Part shown: in pieces, positions 16,486 through 24,853 of the stretch | How positions within the stretch are numbered: the first letter of the stretch is position 1 | Layout of the letters: every line of letters begins with the position of its first letter | Notes under the pieces: model-generated | What the model saw: only the letters and a program-made list of their open reading frames with translations | What the model was told of the DNA's origin: nothing | Database searches by the model: none | Assembly: GCA_035685165.1 (NCBI GenBank) | Contig: DASRBI010000019.1 | Coordinates: 248,001-312,000, forward strand | Length of the DNA: 64,000 nt | Source: DATFDN01 sp035685165 | Lineage (GTDB): Bacteria; Pseudomonadota; Alphaproteobacteria; Acetobacterales; Acetobacteraceae | Direction: 5' to 3' | Position numbers and translations under genes: made by a program

Positions 16486-17250
16486 ATGCGGCTGTTCGAT
16501 TTGCGCGGGAAGGTCGCCATCGTGACCGGCGGCAACGGCGGCATCGGGCTCGGCATGGCGGAGGGACTGGCAGAGGCGGGCGCCGCCTTGCTGCTCGTCG
16601 GGCGCGACGCGACGAAGGCCGAGGGGGCGCTCGCGCATCTGCACAAGGCGGGCGCCAAGGCGGATTTCTTCGCCGCCGACGTGACGAAACGGGAATCGTG
16701 CCGGGCGATGGTGGCCGAGGCACTCGCCGCGCACGGGCGGCTCGACATCCTCGTCAATAACGCCGGCACCTCGATCCGCAAGATGCCGCAGGACTACACC
16801 GAGGAAGAGTGGCATCAGGTGATGGACACCAACCTGACAAGCGCGTTCCTCTGCGCGCAGGCCGCCTATCCCGCGATGAAGCAAGCGGGCGGCGGCAAGA
16901 TCATCAATATCGGTTCGATGATGTCGCTGTTCGGCGCGCCCTATGCGACGCCGTATGCGGCGAGCAAGGGCGGCATCGTGCAGATGACGCGCGCGCTCGC
17001 CACCGCCTGGGCGGCGGACAATATTCAGGTCAACGCGGTGCTGCCCGGCTGGATCGACACCGAGCTGACGCGCCGCGCCCGCGCGCAGGTGGCGGGATTG
17101 CAGGAGCGGGTGCAGGAGCGCACGCCTGCGGGACGCTGGGGCGTGCCGGCGGACATGGCCGGCGTGGCGGTGTTCCTCGCAGGCAGCGGATCGGATTTCG
17201 TCACCGGGGCGGCGATCCCGGTGGATGGGGGATTCTCGGTTACGACCTGA
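16486..17250 (+). CDS. short-chain dehydrogenase/reductase (gluconate/deoxygluconate dehydrogenase-like)
   Basis: A 254-aa classical SDR with the cofactor loop TGGNGGIG (14-21), NNAG (91-94), and the catalytic Ser144, Tyr157 and Lys161 (YAASK). The C-terminal PVDGGFSVT ending and overall pattern are closest to KduD and gluconate 5-dehydrogenases, so a sugar-acid substrate is possible but not proven. The ATG follows a GGGGGA ribosome site by 10 bases. It is divergent from the EamA gene and convergent with the binding-protein gene at 17288. Confidence 0.92.
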   Translation: MRLFDLRGKVAIVTGGNGGIGLGMAEGLAEAGAALLLVGRDATKAEGALAHLHKAGAKADFFAADVTKRESCRAMVAEALAAHGRLDILVNNAGTSIRKMPQDYTEEEWHQVMDTNLTSAFLCAQAAYPAMKQAGGGKIINIGSMMSLFGAPYATPYAASKGGIVQMTRALATAWAADNIQVNAVLPGWIDTELTRRARAQVAGLQERVQERTPAGRWGVPADMAGVAVFLAGSGSDFVTGAAIPVDGGFSVTT

Positions 17251-17287
17251 ACGCCGTTCGGCCCGAAGGGCGGGGGCGGGTTGCGCC

Positions 17288-18226
17288 CTATCGCACAGCG
17301 GGCGGAAGCAGCAAGCCGGCGGGCCAGGGCGCGTTCGGCCAGGACGTAAGTCCGAGTGGACCGACGACGTTGTGCTGCAGGATGGCGCCATAACTGCCGA
17401 GCGCGCTCGCGAGTGCCGCGCGCCAGTCCGGGCGCAGGCCGGGGATGGCGGAGGTGACGGGCAGCGCCGCGGCGCCTTGCGCGTGCCAGCCGCTTGCAGG
17501 CGTGTCCTTCAGGATCAAAGCATCCAGCACCCAGGCGACGAGCGCGGTCCAGCGGGCGTCTTCGTTCGGGGTAGCGGCAAAGACGGGTTCGAGCGCGAGC
17601 GGCGGATCGAGCAGCATGTCACCGGGACGGCGCGCGGCGGCGAGGTCGGTGGCGCGGCCCGCTTCGGCGGCGCAGCGGCCGGCGCGGAACCCGTCCTGCA
17701 TCTCGCCTGCCTCCTGGAAGGGGAGCGGCGCGAAGCCGATGCCGGCCGCTTCCATCGCCTGCTGCAAGGCGCGCTGGCCGGGATCGCCGATCAGCACGCA
17801 GATTACCTTGGCTTGCAGATCGCGCAGGCTGTGCGCACTTGCGCCGGCAGGAAAGAGCAGCGTCACCGGATCGATGAACGCGACCGGACCAGGCACGATG
17901 CGGGGCGCGAGACGCTGCTCGGCGATGGCATCTGCGGTCAGGAATGCCACGTCGTCCTGCCCAGCCCGTACCGGAGCAAAGTCGCGCGGCGCTGCATAGA
18001 GATGAAACGCCACCTTGCCCGCCGGGCCGAGCGCGGCGAGCGCGAAGGCGCGGCAGAGATCGAGCGCCATGCCGCCCTTCTCGTCGGCAAAGCCGGACCG
18101 CGGCTCGGCGCCGCAGCGAACCGTGCCCGATGCGCGGACGGCTTCGAGGGTGCGTGCGTGCGCCGCGGGCGCGCCGAGCGCGAATGCCGCCAGGAGCGCG
18201 AGGCCGAAGCGAAGGCGCACCGGCAC
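17288..18226 (-). CDS. family 3 (amino-acid type) periplasmic solute-binding protein
   Basis: A 312-aa exported protein: signal peptide about residues 1-25 (LLAAFALGAPAAHA), then TVRCGAEP and GMALDLCRAFALAALG. These resemble AapJ/BztA, the binding proteins of general L-amino-acid ABC transporters. The C-terminus (HNVVGPLGL ... LLPPAVR) also fits that family. The Aap-typical GFS..D region is rearranged and a cysteine pair is present, so specificity may differ. No permease or ATPase genes are adjacent. The GTG start overlaps the stop of the upstream phosphoesterase gene by one base (TAGTG), suggesting an export-related pair. Confidence 0.78.
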   Translation of the reverse strand: MPVRLRFGLALLAAFALGAPAAHARTLEAVRASGTVRCGAEPRSGFADEKGGMALDLCRAFALAALGPAGKVAFHLYAAPRDFAPVRAGQDDVAFLTADAIAEQRLAPRIVPGPVAFIDPVTLLFPAGASAHSLRDLQAKVICVLIGDPGQRALQQAMEAAGIGFAPLPFQEAGEMQDGFRAGRCAAEAGRATDLAAARRPGDMLLDPPLALEPVFAATPNEDARWTALVAWVLDALILKDTPASGWHAQGAAALPVTSAIPGLRPDWRAALASALGSYGAILQHNVVGPLGLTSWPNAPWPAGLLLPPAVR

Positions 18227-20259
18227 TAATTGTACTGCGGCAGGGTCGCGGGTAGAGTGTTGAATCCGTCCGGCACCTTTGTCTCGATATGCAGGGCGGC
18301 GTCGGTCGGCGTGATGCCGAGCACCGCGCAGCCCTTGCCGCCGAGATGCGGCAGTGTCGCGATCTCGCGCGCCGGGGTGAGCGCGAGCGAAGGCGGCAGC
18401 GGCGGGGCGCGGCCTGTCAGGCGCGCCGGATCGAAGGCCGAGAGCAGATCGTCCGTTTCGGGCGTGTTGATGTCGCGCGGGCCGAGATAGTGCTGCACAA
18501 AACCGTCCGGGCCGTTGAAGCGGGGATCAGCGCCAGCGAGCAGCGCCTGTTTCTCGTCGGGCAGCGTCGCGAGGGGCGGCAGGTCGAAAATCGCCTCGAT
18601 GGTTTCGATGACCGCATTGTGGTCGCCCTCGGCATGCGAAACCGCGTGTGCGCGCGCATAGGGCGAGATCACCATCGTCGGGATACGCACGCCGCGCGCG
18701 AGCGGCAATCCGTCTGGCCCGTAGGAGAGAATGCGCGGCGGCACGTGGTCGTAGAAGCCGTCGGATTCGTCGTAGGTGATGATGATCGCGCTTTGCGACC
18801 AGAGCGCCGGGCGGCTGGCGATGGCGTTGATCACCTGAGCGGCCATCGCCTCGCTGATCTGCCGGTCGCTGTAAGCGGGATGGTCGTCGTTGCCGTTCTT
18901 CACCTTGTCGATTGCCGCGATGTCGGACTCCGTCAGGCCGGAGGTGGCGGGGAAGCCGCGGTTCTGGATCGGCGGCTTCAAGCCGTCGAGGTTGCCGAAG
19001 CCGCCGCGAATATAGAACACGCCGCCGCCCGCGGGGATGTTGCCGGCATCGACATCGGTGAAGAAATCTCCGAGGCCGCGCAGGTTGCGCGACATCTGCG
19101 GATTGTTGGCGATGTAGCCAAAATACTGCGCGCCGTTGTGGTGGCTAACGTAATCGTTGTGGGTGGCGACGGGCGAGGGGTCGGTCGGCTCGTGGTCGTA
19201 GCCGGCCTCGTACCAGCGCCAGGGAACCGGCTGCCCGTGGCGCGACGCGATCGCCGCGATGTCCTGGCTGACATCCGCGAGGTCGGACTCCGGCGCGCGG
19301 TCTGTTGCCATCATCTCGTTCACCAAGGCGCCGGTGAAGGCGAGCGGCAGGGTGGCGAAGGTGAAATTGGAGGCGATGTTGTTGTTGGCGTAGTTCTCGA
19401 TCGGAGAGCCACGCGGCTCGCGGTCGTTCTGCGTCGGGTCGAACTGCGAGCCCCAAAAGGGCTGGGCGTCCGTGACCATCGGCGGCCCCACAGTGGTCGC
19501 GGCAACACCATTGGCGCTGACGCTTTGGCCCTGCGGCCCGTGCTTGACCCACTGCGTCTCGCCGGCTTGGCCGGCGATCATAGCGATGGCATTGGGCGCG
19601 GAGGGCGAGTCCTCGGTCGCGAAAATATTGTCGAAGAGCGTGAAGTTGCTGGCCCAGCGCCAGAAGAACGGGATGGTGTCGCAGTCGATGTGGCTCATCA
19701 CGAGCCGTGCGTATTGCGTGCCCATCGCGGCGTTCTTGGGGCCGCCCTTAGAGGCGAAACGTTCATACTCCTCTGCGGCGAAACCATCCATGCGCGCAAC
19801 GCCACGAACGACGTCGATCTTCTTGGCGAGTCCGACATGGCTGTGATCGACGCTATCGACGAAGGTCGCGTTCTGCGCCGGGCCGATGCGGAACGGGGTG
19901 ACGGTGACTTCCTTGCCATCCACGTCCCTGTAGTGCTGGACGAAGCCTGGCGTGCGCGCCGGATCGCGCCGGGCCGCGCCGTCCATGTAAAGGCCGTTGG
20001 CGCCGGGGAAGGTGCCGTACTCGTTGTCGAACGAGTGGTTCTCGTTGAAAATCACGAATACGTAGCGGACCTTGGCGCGGAGCGCGCGGATAAGCTCGGC
20101 GCGGCTTAGGCGCGGCTCGGCCTCGTGCCGGACGAAGGGGGCGATTTCTTTCGGCGGATTCGGTTGCGGCGTGACGAGCGGGTGGGCGGGGGCCTGAGCG
20201 TGCGCCGCGATGCCGGCGAGCGAGGCGAGGAGCGCGAAAGAGCCGAAGCGTATCCGCAT
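18226..20259 (-). CDS. secreted phospholipase C/acid phosphatase-family phosphoesterase
   Basis: The 677-aa product belongs to the alkaline-phosphatase-fold phosphoesterase family (PF04185: phospholipase C, AcpA). A signal peptide (SFALLASLAGIAAHAQA) directs export. Visible active-site blocks are FNENHSFDNEYGTFPG (about residues 70-85), SHIDCDTIPFFW, ATEDSPSAPN, ITYDESDGFYDH and GDHNAVIETIEAIF. Members cleave phosphate or choline-phosphate esters, supplying phosphate. The ATG at 20259 follows AAAGGA; an in-frame earlier start lacks a ribosome site. Its stop overlaps the start of the amino-acid-type binding protein. Confidence 0.9.
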   Translation of the reverse strand: MRIRFGSFALLASLAGIAAHAQAPAHPLVTPQPNPPKEIAPFVRHEAEPRLSRAELIRALRAKVRYVFVIFNENHSFDNEYGTFPGANGLYMDGAARRDPARTPGFVQHYRDVDGKEVTVTPFRIGPAQNATFVDSVDHSHVGLAKKIDVVRGVARMDGFAAEEYERFASKGGPKNAAMGTQYARLVMSHIDCDTIPFFWRWASNFTLFDNIFATEDSPSAPNAIAMIAGQAGETQWVKHGPQGQSVSANGVAATTVGPPMVTDAQPFWGSQFDPTQNDREPRGSPIENYANNNIASNFTFATLPLAFTGALVNEMMATDRAPESDLADVSQDIAAIASRHGQPVPWRWYEAGYDHEPTDPSPVATHNDYVSHHNGAQYFGYIANNPQMSRNLRGLGDFFTDVDAGNIPAGGGVFYIRGGFGNLDGLKPPIQNRGFPATSGLTESDIAAIDKVKNGNDDHPAYSDRQISEAMAAQVINAIASRPALWSQSAIIITYDESDGFYDHVPPRILSYGPDGLPLARGVRIPTMVISPYARAHAVSHAEGDHNAVIETIEAIFDLPPLATLPDEKQALLAGADPRFNGPDGFVQHYLGPRDINTPETDDLLSAFDPARLTGRAPPLPPSLALTPAREIATLPHLGGKGCAVLGITPTDAALHIETKVPDGFNTLPATLPQYN

Positions 20260-20334
20260 CACTGTCCTTTCTTGGCCGCGACCGGTTTCAGCACGCATTG
20301 GGGCGGGGGAAAAGTGACGGTTGGGTGACGGCGT

Positions 20335-21615
20335 TCAGCTTCCGTAAACGGCGGTCGGCAGCCACATCGTGAGCCACGGGACGTAGGTGATGATGCCGAG
20401 CACGATCAGAAGCAGGATCAGGAACGGCAGGATCCCGCGGATCACCTCGCCCACGGGCGCGCTGGAGACGGTGGAGAGCACGAACAGATTGAGCCCGACC
20501 GGCGGATGGACGAGGCCGATCTCCATGTTATGGGTGAAGATGATCGAGAAATGCACCGGATCGACGCCGAGCGGCTTCAGCACCGGGGCGAGGATCGGCA
20601 GCACCAGCAGAAGGGTGGCCGTGACTTCGAGGAAGCAGCCGAGCACCAGCAGCAGCACGTTGATCGCGAGCAGGAATTCCCAGGTCGCGAAGTGATGCGC
20701 CACCGTCCACTGCACGAGGCGCGCGGGCAAGCCGGATTCCGTCATCCAGTGGCCGAAGGCGAGCGCGGTGGCGACGATCAGCATGATGGCGCCGGCGCTG
20801 CGCAGCCCGTCGGCGATCACGTTCAGTGTGCGCGTCCAGCGAAAGCCCCGGTAGAAGACGAGGCTGACGAAGAGCGATACGCTGGCGGCGATGGCGGCGG
20901 CCTCGGTGACGGTGACGAGCCCGCCATAGATGCCGACCAGCACGATCGCCGGCACGAGCAAGGCTGGTAAGGCGCCCCAGGTGACACGGACTTTCTCGGC
21001 AAGCCGCATCGGCGGCTCCTTGGGGAAGTCGTGGCGGCGCGCATACCACCACACCCAGCCGAAAAACGCAGCCGCTTGCAGGATGCCGGGAAGGATGCCG
21101 GCGAGAAACAGGCGCGGCACGGACTGCTCGGCGACGATGCCATAGAGGATCAGCGCGAGGCTCGGCGGAATGACGATGCCGATGGTGCCGGAGGCGCCGA
21201 CCACGCCGAGCGCGAAGCTGCGCGGGTAGCCGCGTTCGATCATCGCCGGCAGCAGGATCGTGCCCATCGCCAGCGCGGTCGCCACCGAGGAGCCGCAGAT
21301 CGCGGCGAACAGCGTGCAGGCGACCACCGTGACAAGGCCAAGCGAGCCGCGGATCGAGCCGAGCCAGGCGGTGGCCAGATCGACAAGCGCCTTGGCGACG
21401 CCACCCTGACGCATGAAAGTAGCCGCCATGACGAACAGAGGCAGGGACATCAGCGTCGGCGAATTGAGGTCGTCGAGGATGTTCTGCGCGACGCCGATCA
21501 GCGGCTGGCCGGAGACGTAGTAAAGCACGGCCGCGCAGGCGCCGAGGACGAGGAAGATCGGCATCCCCGCCGCGAGCAGGCCGAAAAAGAGTAGCAGGAA
21601 TTCGACGGCGGCCAT
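20335..21615 (-). CDS. dctM: TRAP transporter large permease (DctM family)
   Basis: A 426-aa, roughly 12-segment inner-membrane protein: the large subunit of a tripartite ATP-independent periplasmic transporter, which imports an organic acid using the sodium gradient. Recognisable are the opening EFLLLFFGLLAAGMPIF, the SLPLFVMAATFM segment, AICGSSVATALAMGTI, and the late MEIGLVHPPVGLNLFVLS motif typical of DctM. The gene follows dctQ with a 2-base gap, completing a dctP-dctQ-dctM unit transcribed leftwards. Substrate specificity depends on DctP. Confidence 0.95.
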   Translation of the reverse strand: MAAVEFLLLFFGLLAAGMPIFLVLGACAAVLYYVSGQPLIGVAQNILDDLNSPTLMSLPLFVMAATFMRQGGVAKALVDLATAWLGSIRGSLGLVTVVACTLFAAICGSSVATALAMGTILLPAMIERGYPRSFALGVVGASGTIGIVIPPSLALILYGIVAEQSVPRLFLAGILPGILQAAAFFGWVWWYARRHDFPKEPPMRLAEKVRVTWGALPALLVPAIVLVGIYGGLVTVTEAAAIAASVSLFVSLVFYRGFRWTRTLNVIADGLRSAGAIMLIVATALAFGHWMTESGLPARLVQWTVAHHFATWEFLLAINVLLLVLGCFLEVTATLLLVLPILAPVLKPLGVDPVHFSIIFTHNMEIGLVHPPVGLNLFVLSTVSSAPVGEVIRGILPFLILLLIVLGIITYVPWLTMWLPTAVYGS

Positions 21616-21617
21616 CT

Positions 21618-22172
21618 TTACTCGCCGAACGCGCCGGCGTCGTAGGACGCGGGCAGCTCATTCGCCGGAATGTGCCCGACATGCATCGTCGCCGGGTCGA
21701 AGGCGAACAGGTAGCGGCCGAGGCGGACCAGGTATCGCACGATCATCAGCAAGCCCGCCGTGGGCAGGCTGGCGTAATAAATCCACATCGGAAAGGCGAG
21801 GGCGCTCGAGCTGCGTTCGTCGATGGCGAGCGAGGTGCTGACGATCTGCCAGCCGAGCCAGAGCATTCCGGCGGAGAAGATGAGTGCCACCAGGCAGTTG
21901 AACACTTCGAGCCAACGCTGACACTGTGGGGGCAAAATCCGCAGCAGCACGTCGGGACGCACATGGCCGTCGGTGCGGACGAGCTGGCTGGAAATGATGA
22001 GCACGCCCCAAACGACGAAATAGACGATCACCTCCTCGGCCCAGGAGATCGCATGCTGCGGAAACAGGTAGCGGCCGAGCACTTGGATGAGCGCCACCAC
22101 CATCGCCGCCGCGCCGAGCAGCCCGACGATGACGCGTTCGAGGCGGTCCCAAAGCGTGTCCCTCTGCGTCAC
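21618..22172 (-). CDS. dctQ: TRAP transporter small permease (DctQ family)
   Basis: A 184-aa protein with four hydrophobic segments; ISWAEEVIVYFVVWGV is the typical DctQ core. It pairs with DctM to form the membrane part of the TRAP transporter. The start is GTG (22172-22170). Its probable ribosome site, GAGGG, lies inside the palindromic repeat that separates it from dctP. Confidence 0.9.
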   Translation of the reverse strand: MTQRDTLWDRLERVIVGLLGAAAMVVALIQVLGRYLFPQHAISWAEEVIVYFVVWGVLIISSQLVRTDGHVRPDVLLRILPPQCQRWLEVFNCLVALIFSAGMLWLGWQIVSTSLAIDERSSSALAFPMWIYYASLPTAGLLMIVRYLVRLGRYLFAFDPATMHVGHIPANELPASYDAGAFGE

Positions 22173-22176
22173 TCGC

Positions 22177-22314
22177 CCTCACCCGGCGGGCTGGCGCCCG
22201 GCGGCCTCTCGCGCAGAGCGGGAGAGGCGAACCTTGCGGCGCGTGCTTTTGTCACCTCTCCCGCTTGGCGGGAGAGGTCGGCGCGCGCCAGCGCGCCGGG
22301 TGAGGGCGGAGCGG
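22177..22314. repeat. palindromic REP-like block between dctP and dctQ
   Basis: CCCTCACCCGGCG near 22177-22190 is mirrored by CGCCGGGTGAGGG near 22299-22311. An inner perfect hairpin, ACCTCTCCCGC-TTG-GCGGGAGAGGT, lies at about 22255-22279. Within the dctPQM transcript such a structure could protect the 3' end of dctP mRNA or lower expression of the membrane genes relative to the abundant binding protein. A related block lies at 45905-46014. Confidence 0.7.
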
Positions 22315-22317
22315 CTC

Positions 22318-23352
22318 TCAAGCCGAGGAACCGATCGACTCTTGAACCAGCTTCACCAAATCGGGCGAGATGTTGGTGTCCTTGATCATCCCGTCCTGCT
22401 GCGCCAGCATCTTCTTTCGACTCTCCGCAAGCTCGGCCGCCGAGGGGTCCGTGACCTTGATGTTGTTCGCCTCCAGCGCCTTGCGCGCGTTGGCCTGCGA
22501 GGCGAAGGCGGCGGCGCGGTAGCCGCCGATGTTCTGCGCCCAGATGTCTGTCAGCATCTTCTGCTGATCCGGCGAGAGTTTGCCCCAGAAGGCATCGGTG
22601 AACATCGGTACGTACTGGCCCATAAACTGATGGTCGGCATAGGAGTAGCGCACGCCGGCATCCCAGAGCTTGGCGCTATTGACGCTCTCGTCGGTGCTGA
22701 CCAGCGCGTCGAACGTGCCCTGCGAAAGTGCGAGCGGCACGTTGGGCCAGGGCGTCACGTTGGGCAGCCCGCCGAAAAACTTGATCCGCCAGGAGATCGC
22801 CGCGCCGCCGGGGCTGCGGATCTTCAGGCCCTTGAACGAATCTGGGCCGGTAAGCGGGGTCTTGGTCGAGTACCAGTTCTGATAGCCGAGATCCATCCAG
22901 GGGCCGGGAATGTGCACGCGCAGCTTCTTCTCGAGCTGGGCGGCGACGTACTGGCCGGGCTTGCCGTCGGTGGCGCGGTGCGTGACCTCGGCGGGCTGGC
23001 CGTAGAACAGCGGGAGCTGCACGAAATCGGTATCGGGGACGATGCCGGTGAGCACCCAAAGGCCGGGCACCGCCATCTCCACCTGCCCTTGCAGCAGCGC
23101 TTTCGAGACGTTGATGTCGGCGAAAAGCTGGCCGGAGTGGAACACCTCCCCGGTGATCTTGCCGCCCGAGGCCGCCTCTACCTTCTTCAGGTAGTCGACC
23201 ACGCCCTGGTTGCGCGGATGGCTCGGCGCGGTGTCGAGCGAGCAGCGAATTTTCAGGACATCGTCGGCCCGCGCGGTCTTGAGGATTGCGGGCGCGGCCA
23301 GCGCACCAAGGGCCGCGCGGCCGAGCGCGCGGCGGGTCAGGTCGTTCGGCAT
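22318..23352 (-). CDS. dctP: TRAP transporter substrate-binding protein (DctP family)
   Basis: The 344-aa periplasmic receptor of the TRAP system. The N-terminus (NDLTRRALGRAALGALAAP) is a twin-arginine-like signal. The mature part has the family pattern: FHSGQLFADINVSKALLQG near residue 85, GLKIRSPGG, and TWPNVPLALSQGTFDALVS around the conserved ligand-orienting arginine and polar residues. The start is the ATG after GGGAGG. An upstream extension of the frame is unlikely coding. The ligand is probably a carboxylate; nothing nearby identifies it. Confidence 0.92.
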   Translation of the reverse strand: MPNDLTRRALGRAALGALAAPAILKTARADDVLKIRCSLDTAPSHPRNQGVVDYLKKVEAASGGKITGEVFHSGQLFADINVSKALLQGQVEMAVPGLWVLTGIVPDTDFVQLPLFYGQPAEVTHRATDGKPGQYVAAQLEKKLRVHIPGPWMDLGYQNWYSTKTPLTGPDSFKGLKIRSPGGAAISWRIKFFGGLPNVTPWPNVPLALSQGTFDALVSTDESVNSAKLWDAGVRYSYADHQFMGQYVPMFTDAFWGKLSPDQQKMLTDIWAQNIGGYRAAAFASQANARKALEANNIKVTDPSAAELAESRKKMLAQQDGMIKDTNISPDLVKLVQESIGSSA

Positions 23353-23721
23353 CGCGTTACCTCCCTGAAAACCGGAGTTTCCGGGGGTCATGGCGGCGGG
23401 CAGGGGCGAAGTCAAGGAAGCCTGCCGCGGGCAGGTCAGCTTGCGGGAACAGGCGTCCCCTGCTCTTCGCGCAGCAACCCACCGGCGGCTCTGGGGCGTC
23501 ATCTTTCATCCCCTCGAAGCCTTTCAGAAGCTGGCCGTCGAAGCGCCGCTGCCCGTTGATCTCGCGCAGCACCGAAGCGGCGTCGGGCTCGGCGACCGTG
23601 CCCCTGACCGGACAGTCCCAGGTGCCCAGGGGCTCGCGCCAGTGCGCGCGGCCAGGTCGCCCTTGCCCGGGGCCGGGAAACAGCCGAGCGTTCCCGCAAG
23701 GCGGCGCGAGGCAGGGGCGAT
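23353..23721. other. intergenic region between divergent operons
   Basis: These 369 bases separate the leftward dctPQM operon from the rightward acyl-CoA dehydrogenase operon and must carry both promoters. No gene is supported. A minus-strand frame at about 23500-23640 reads plausibly (GTWDCPVRGTVAEPDAASVL, then INGQRRFDGQLLKGFEG), but it has no credible start or end. It may be a coding relic. Confidence 0.4.
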
Positions 23722-24840
23722 ATGAATTTCGATTTTCCCGAAGATCTGAAGCAGTTGCGCGACGAGGCGCGGCGGTTCCTGGCCGCTCGCTGCCCGCCCG
23801 CCGTGACGCGAAGCGTTCTCGAATCCGATGAGCCGTTCGACCGCCCGTTGTGGAGCGCGCTCGCCGGACTCGGCTGGACCGGCGCGGCGATCCCGGAGGA
23901 ATACGGGGGTTCCGGTCTCGGCGCGCTCGGGCTGTGCGTGCTGGCCGAGGAAATGGGCCGCGCGGCGGCGCCGGTGCCGTTCGCCTCCTCGGTCTGCGCC
24001 GCGTCCGAGGCGCTGCTCGCGTTCGGCGACGAGACGCAGAAGCGGCGCTTCCTGCCGCGGCTTGCTGCGGGAGAAACCATCGGCACGCTCGCCTACGCCG
24101 AGCGGCCCGGCATTTCCGATCCGCGCCGGCTGGGCGCGCGCGCCGAAGGCGGGCGCCTGCACGGCAGCAAGTACGCGGTGCCGGACGGGATGGCAGCGGA
24201 GTTCGCCATCGTCGCCGTGAACGGCGGGCGCGGGCCGTGGCTCTATCTCGCCGAGCTTGCGGGCGCTGCGCGCGAGCCGGTGGCGACCATCGATCCGAGC
24301 CGCAAGCACGCGCGCATCGTCTTCGACGGCGTCGCGGCCGAGCCGCTGGCGCGCGCGGACAGCGCCGAACAGGTGCGGCGCCTGCTCGACCGGCTCGCCG
24401 TGCTGATGGCGTTCGAGCAACTGGGGCTTGCCGAGCGGGCGATGGAGATGGCGCGCGACTACGCGCTGCAGCGGTATGCCTTCGGCCGGCCGATCGGTTC
24501 GTTCCAGGCGATCAAGCACAAGCTGGCCGAGGTCTATATCGCGGTCGAGCTGGCGCGCTCCAACGCCTATTACGGCGCCTGGGCGTTATCGACCGATGCG
24601 GCGGAGCTACCGATCGCCGCTTCGGTCGCGCGCATCGCCGCCTGCGAGGCGGGCTGGATCGCCACCAAGGAGAACATCCAGACGCACGGCGGCATGGGTT
24701 TCACCTGGCAGTTCGATTGCCACCTCTATTATCGCCGCGCCAAGATGCTCGGGCTCGCGCTCGGCTCGGCGCGCGAGTGGAAGCACCGGCTGATCGACCA
24801 ACTGCGCGCGCGAAACGTCGCCGAGATGGCGACCGACTGA
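23722..24840 (+). CDS. acyl-CoA dehydrogenase, smaller subunit type
   Basis: A 372-aa FAD acyl-CoA dehydrogenase homologue. It has IPEEYGGSG, a divergent central flavin region (AYAERPGISDP), RYAFGRPIGSFQAIKHKLAE and the C-terminal THGGMGFTWQFD in place of the usual EGT/GGTNEI active-site loop. This pattern is seen in the partner subunit of heteromeric dehydrogenases of the mycobacterial FadE type, where one chain lacks part of the active site. The gene immediately after it encodes a second, fuller acyl-CoA dehydrogenase 13 bases away, supporting an alpha2beta2 complex. The substrate could be a bulky acyl-CoA. Confidence 0.9.
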   Translation: MNFDFPEDLKQLRDEARRFLAARCPPAVTRSVLESDEPFDRPLWSALAGLGWTGAAIPEEYGGSGLGALGLCVLAEEMGRAAAPVPFASSVCAASEALLAFGDETQKRRFLPRLAAGETIGTLAYAERPGISDPRRLGARAEGGRLHGSKYAVPDGMAAEFAIVAVNGGRGPWLYLAELAGAAREPVATIDPSRKHARIVFDGVAAEPLARADSAEQVRRLLDRLAVLMAFEQLGLAERAMEMARDYALQRYAFGRPIGSFQAIKHKLAEVYIAVELARSNAYYGAWALSTDAAELPIAASVARIAACEAGWIATKENIQTHGGMGFTWQFDCHLYYRRAKMLGLALGSAREWKHRLIDQLRARNVAEMATD

Positions 24841-24853
24841 GGGGAGAGCGGGA

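Noticed and set aside
18289..20109. A 606-codon plus-strand frame opposite the phosphoesterase
   Set aside because: No recognisable domain; the opposing strand has all the PF04185 motifs and a signal peptide.
22177..22314. Rho-independent terminator ending the dctP transcript
   Set aside because: No U-tract follows the hairpin, and dctQ and dctM depend on the same direction of transcription, so it is better described as an intra-operon REP-like element.
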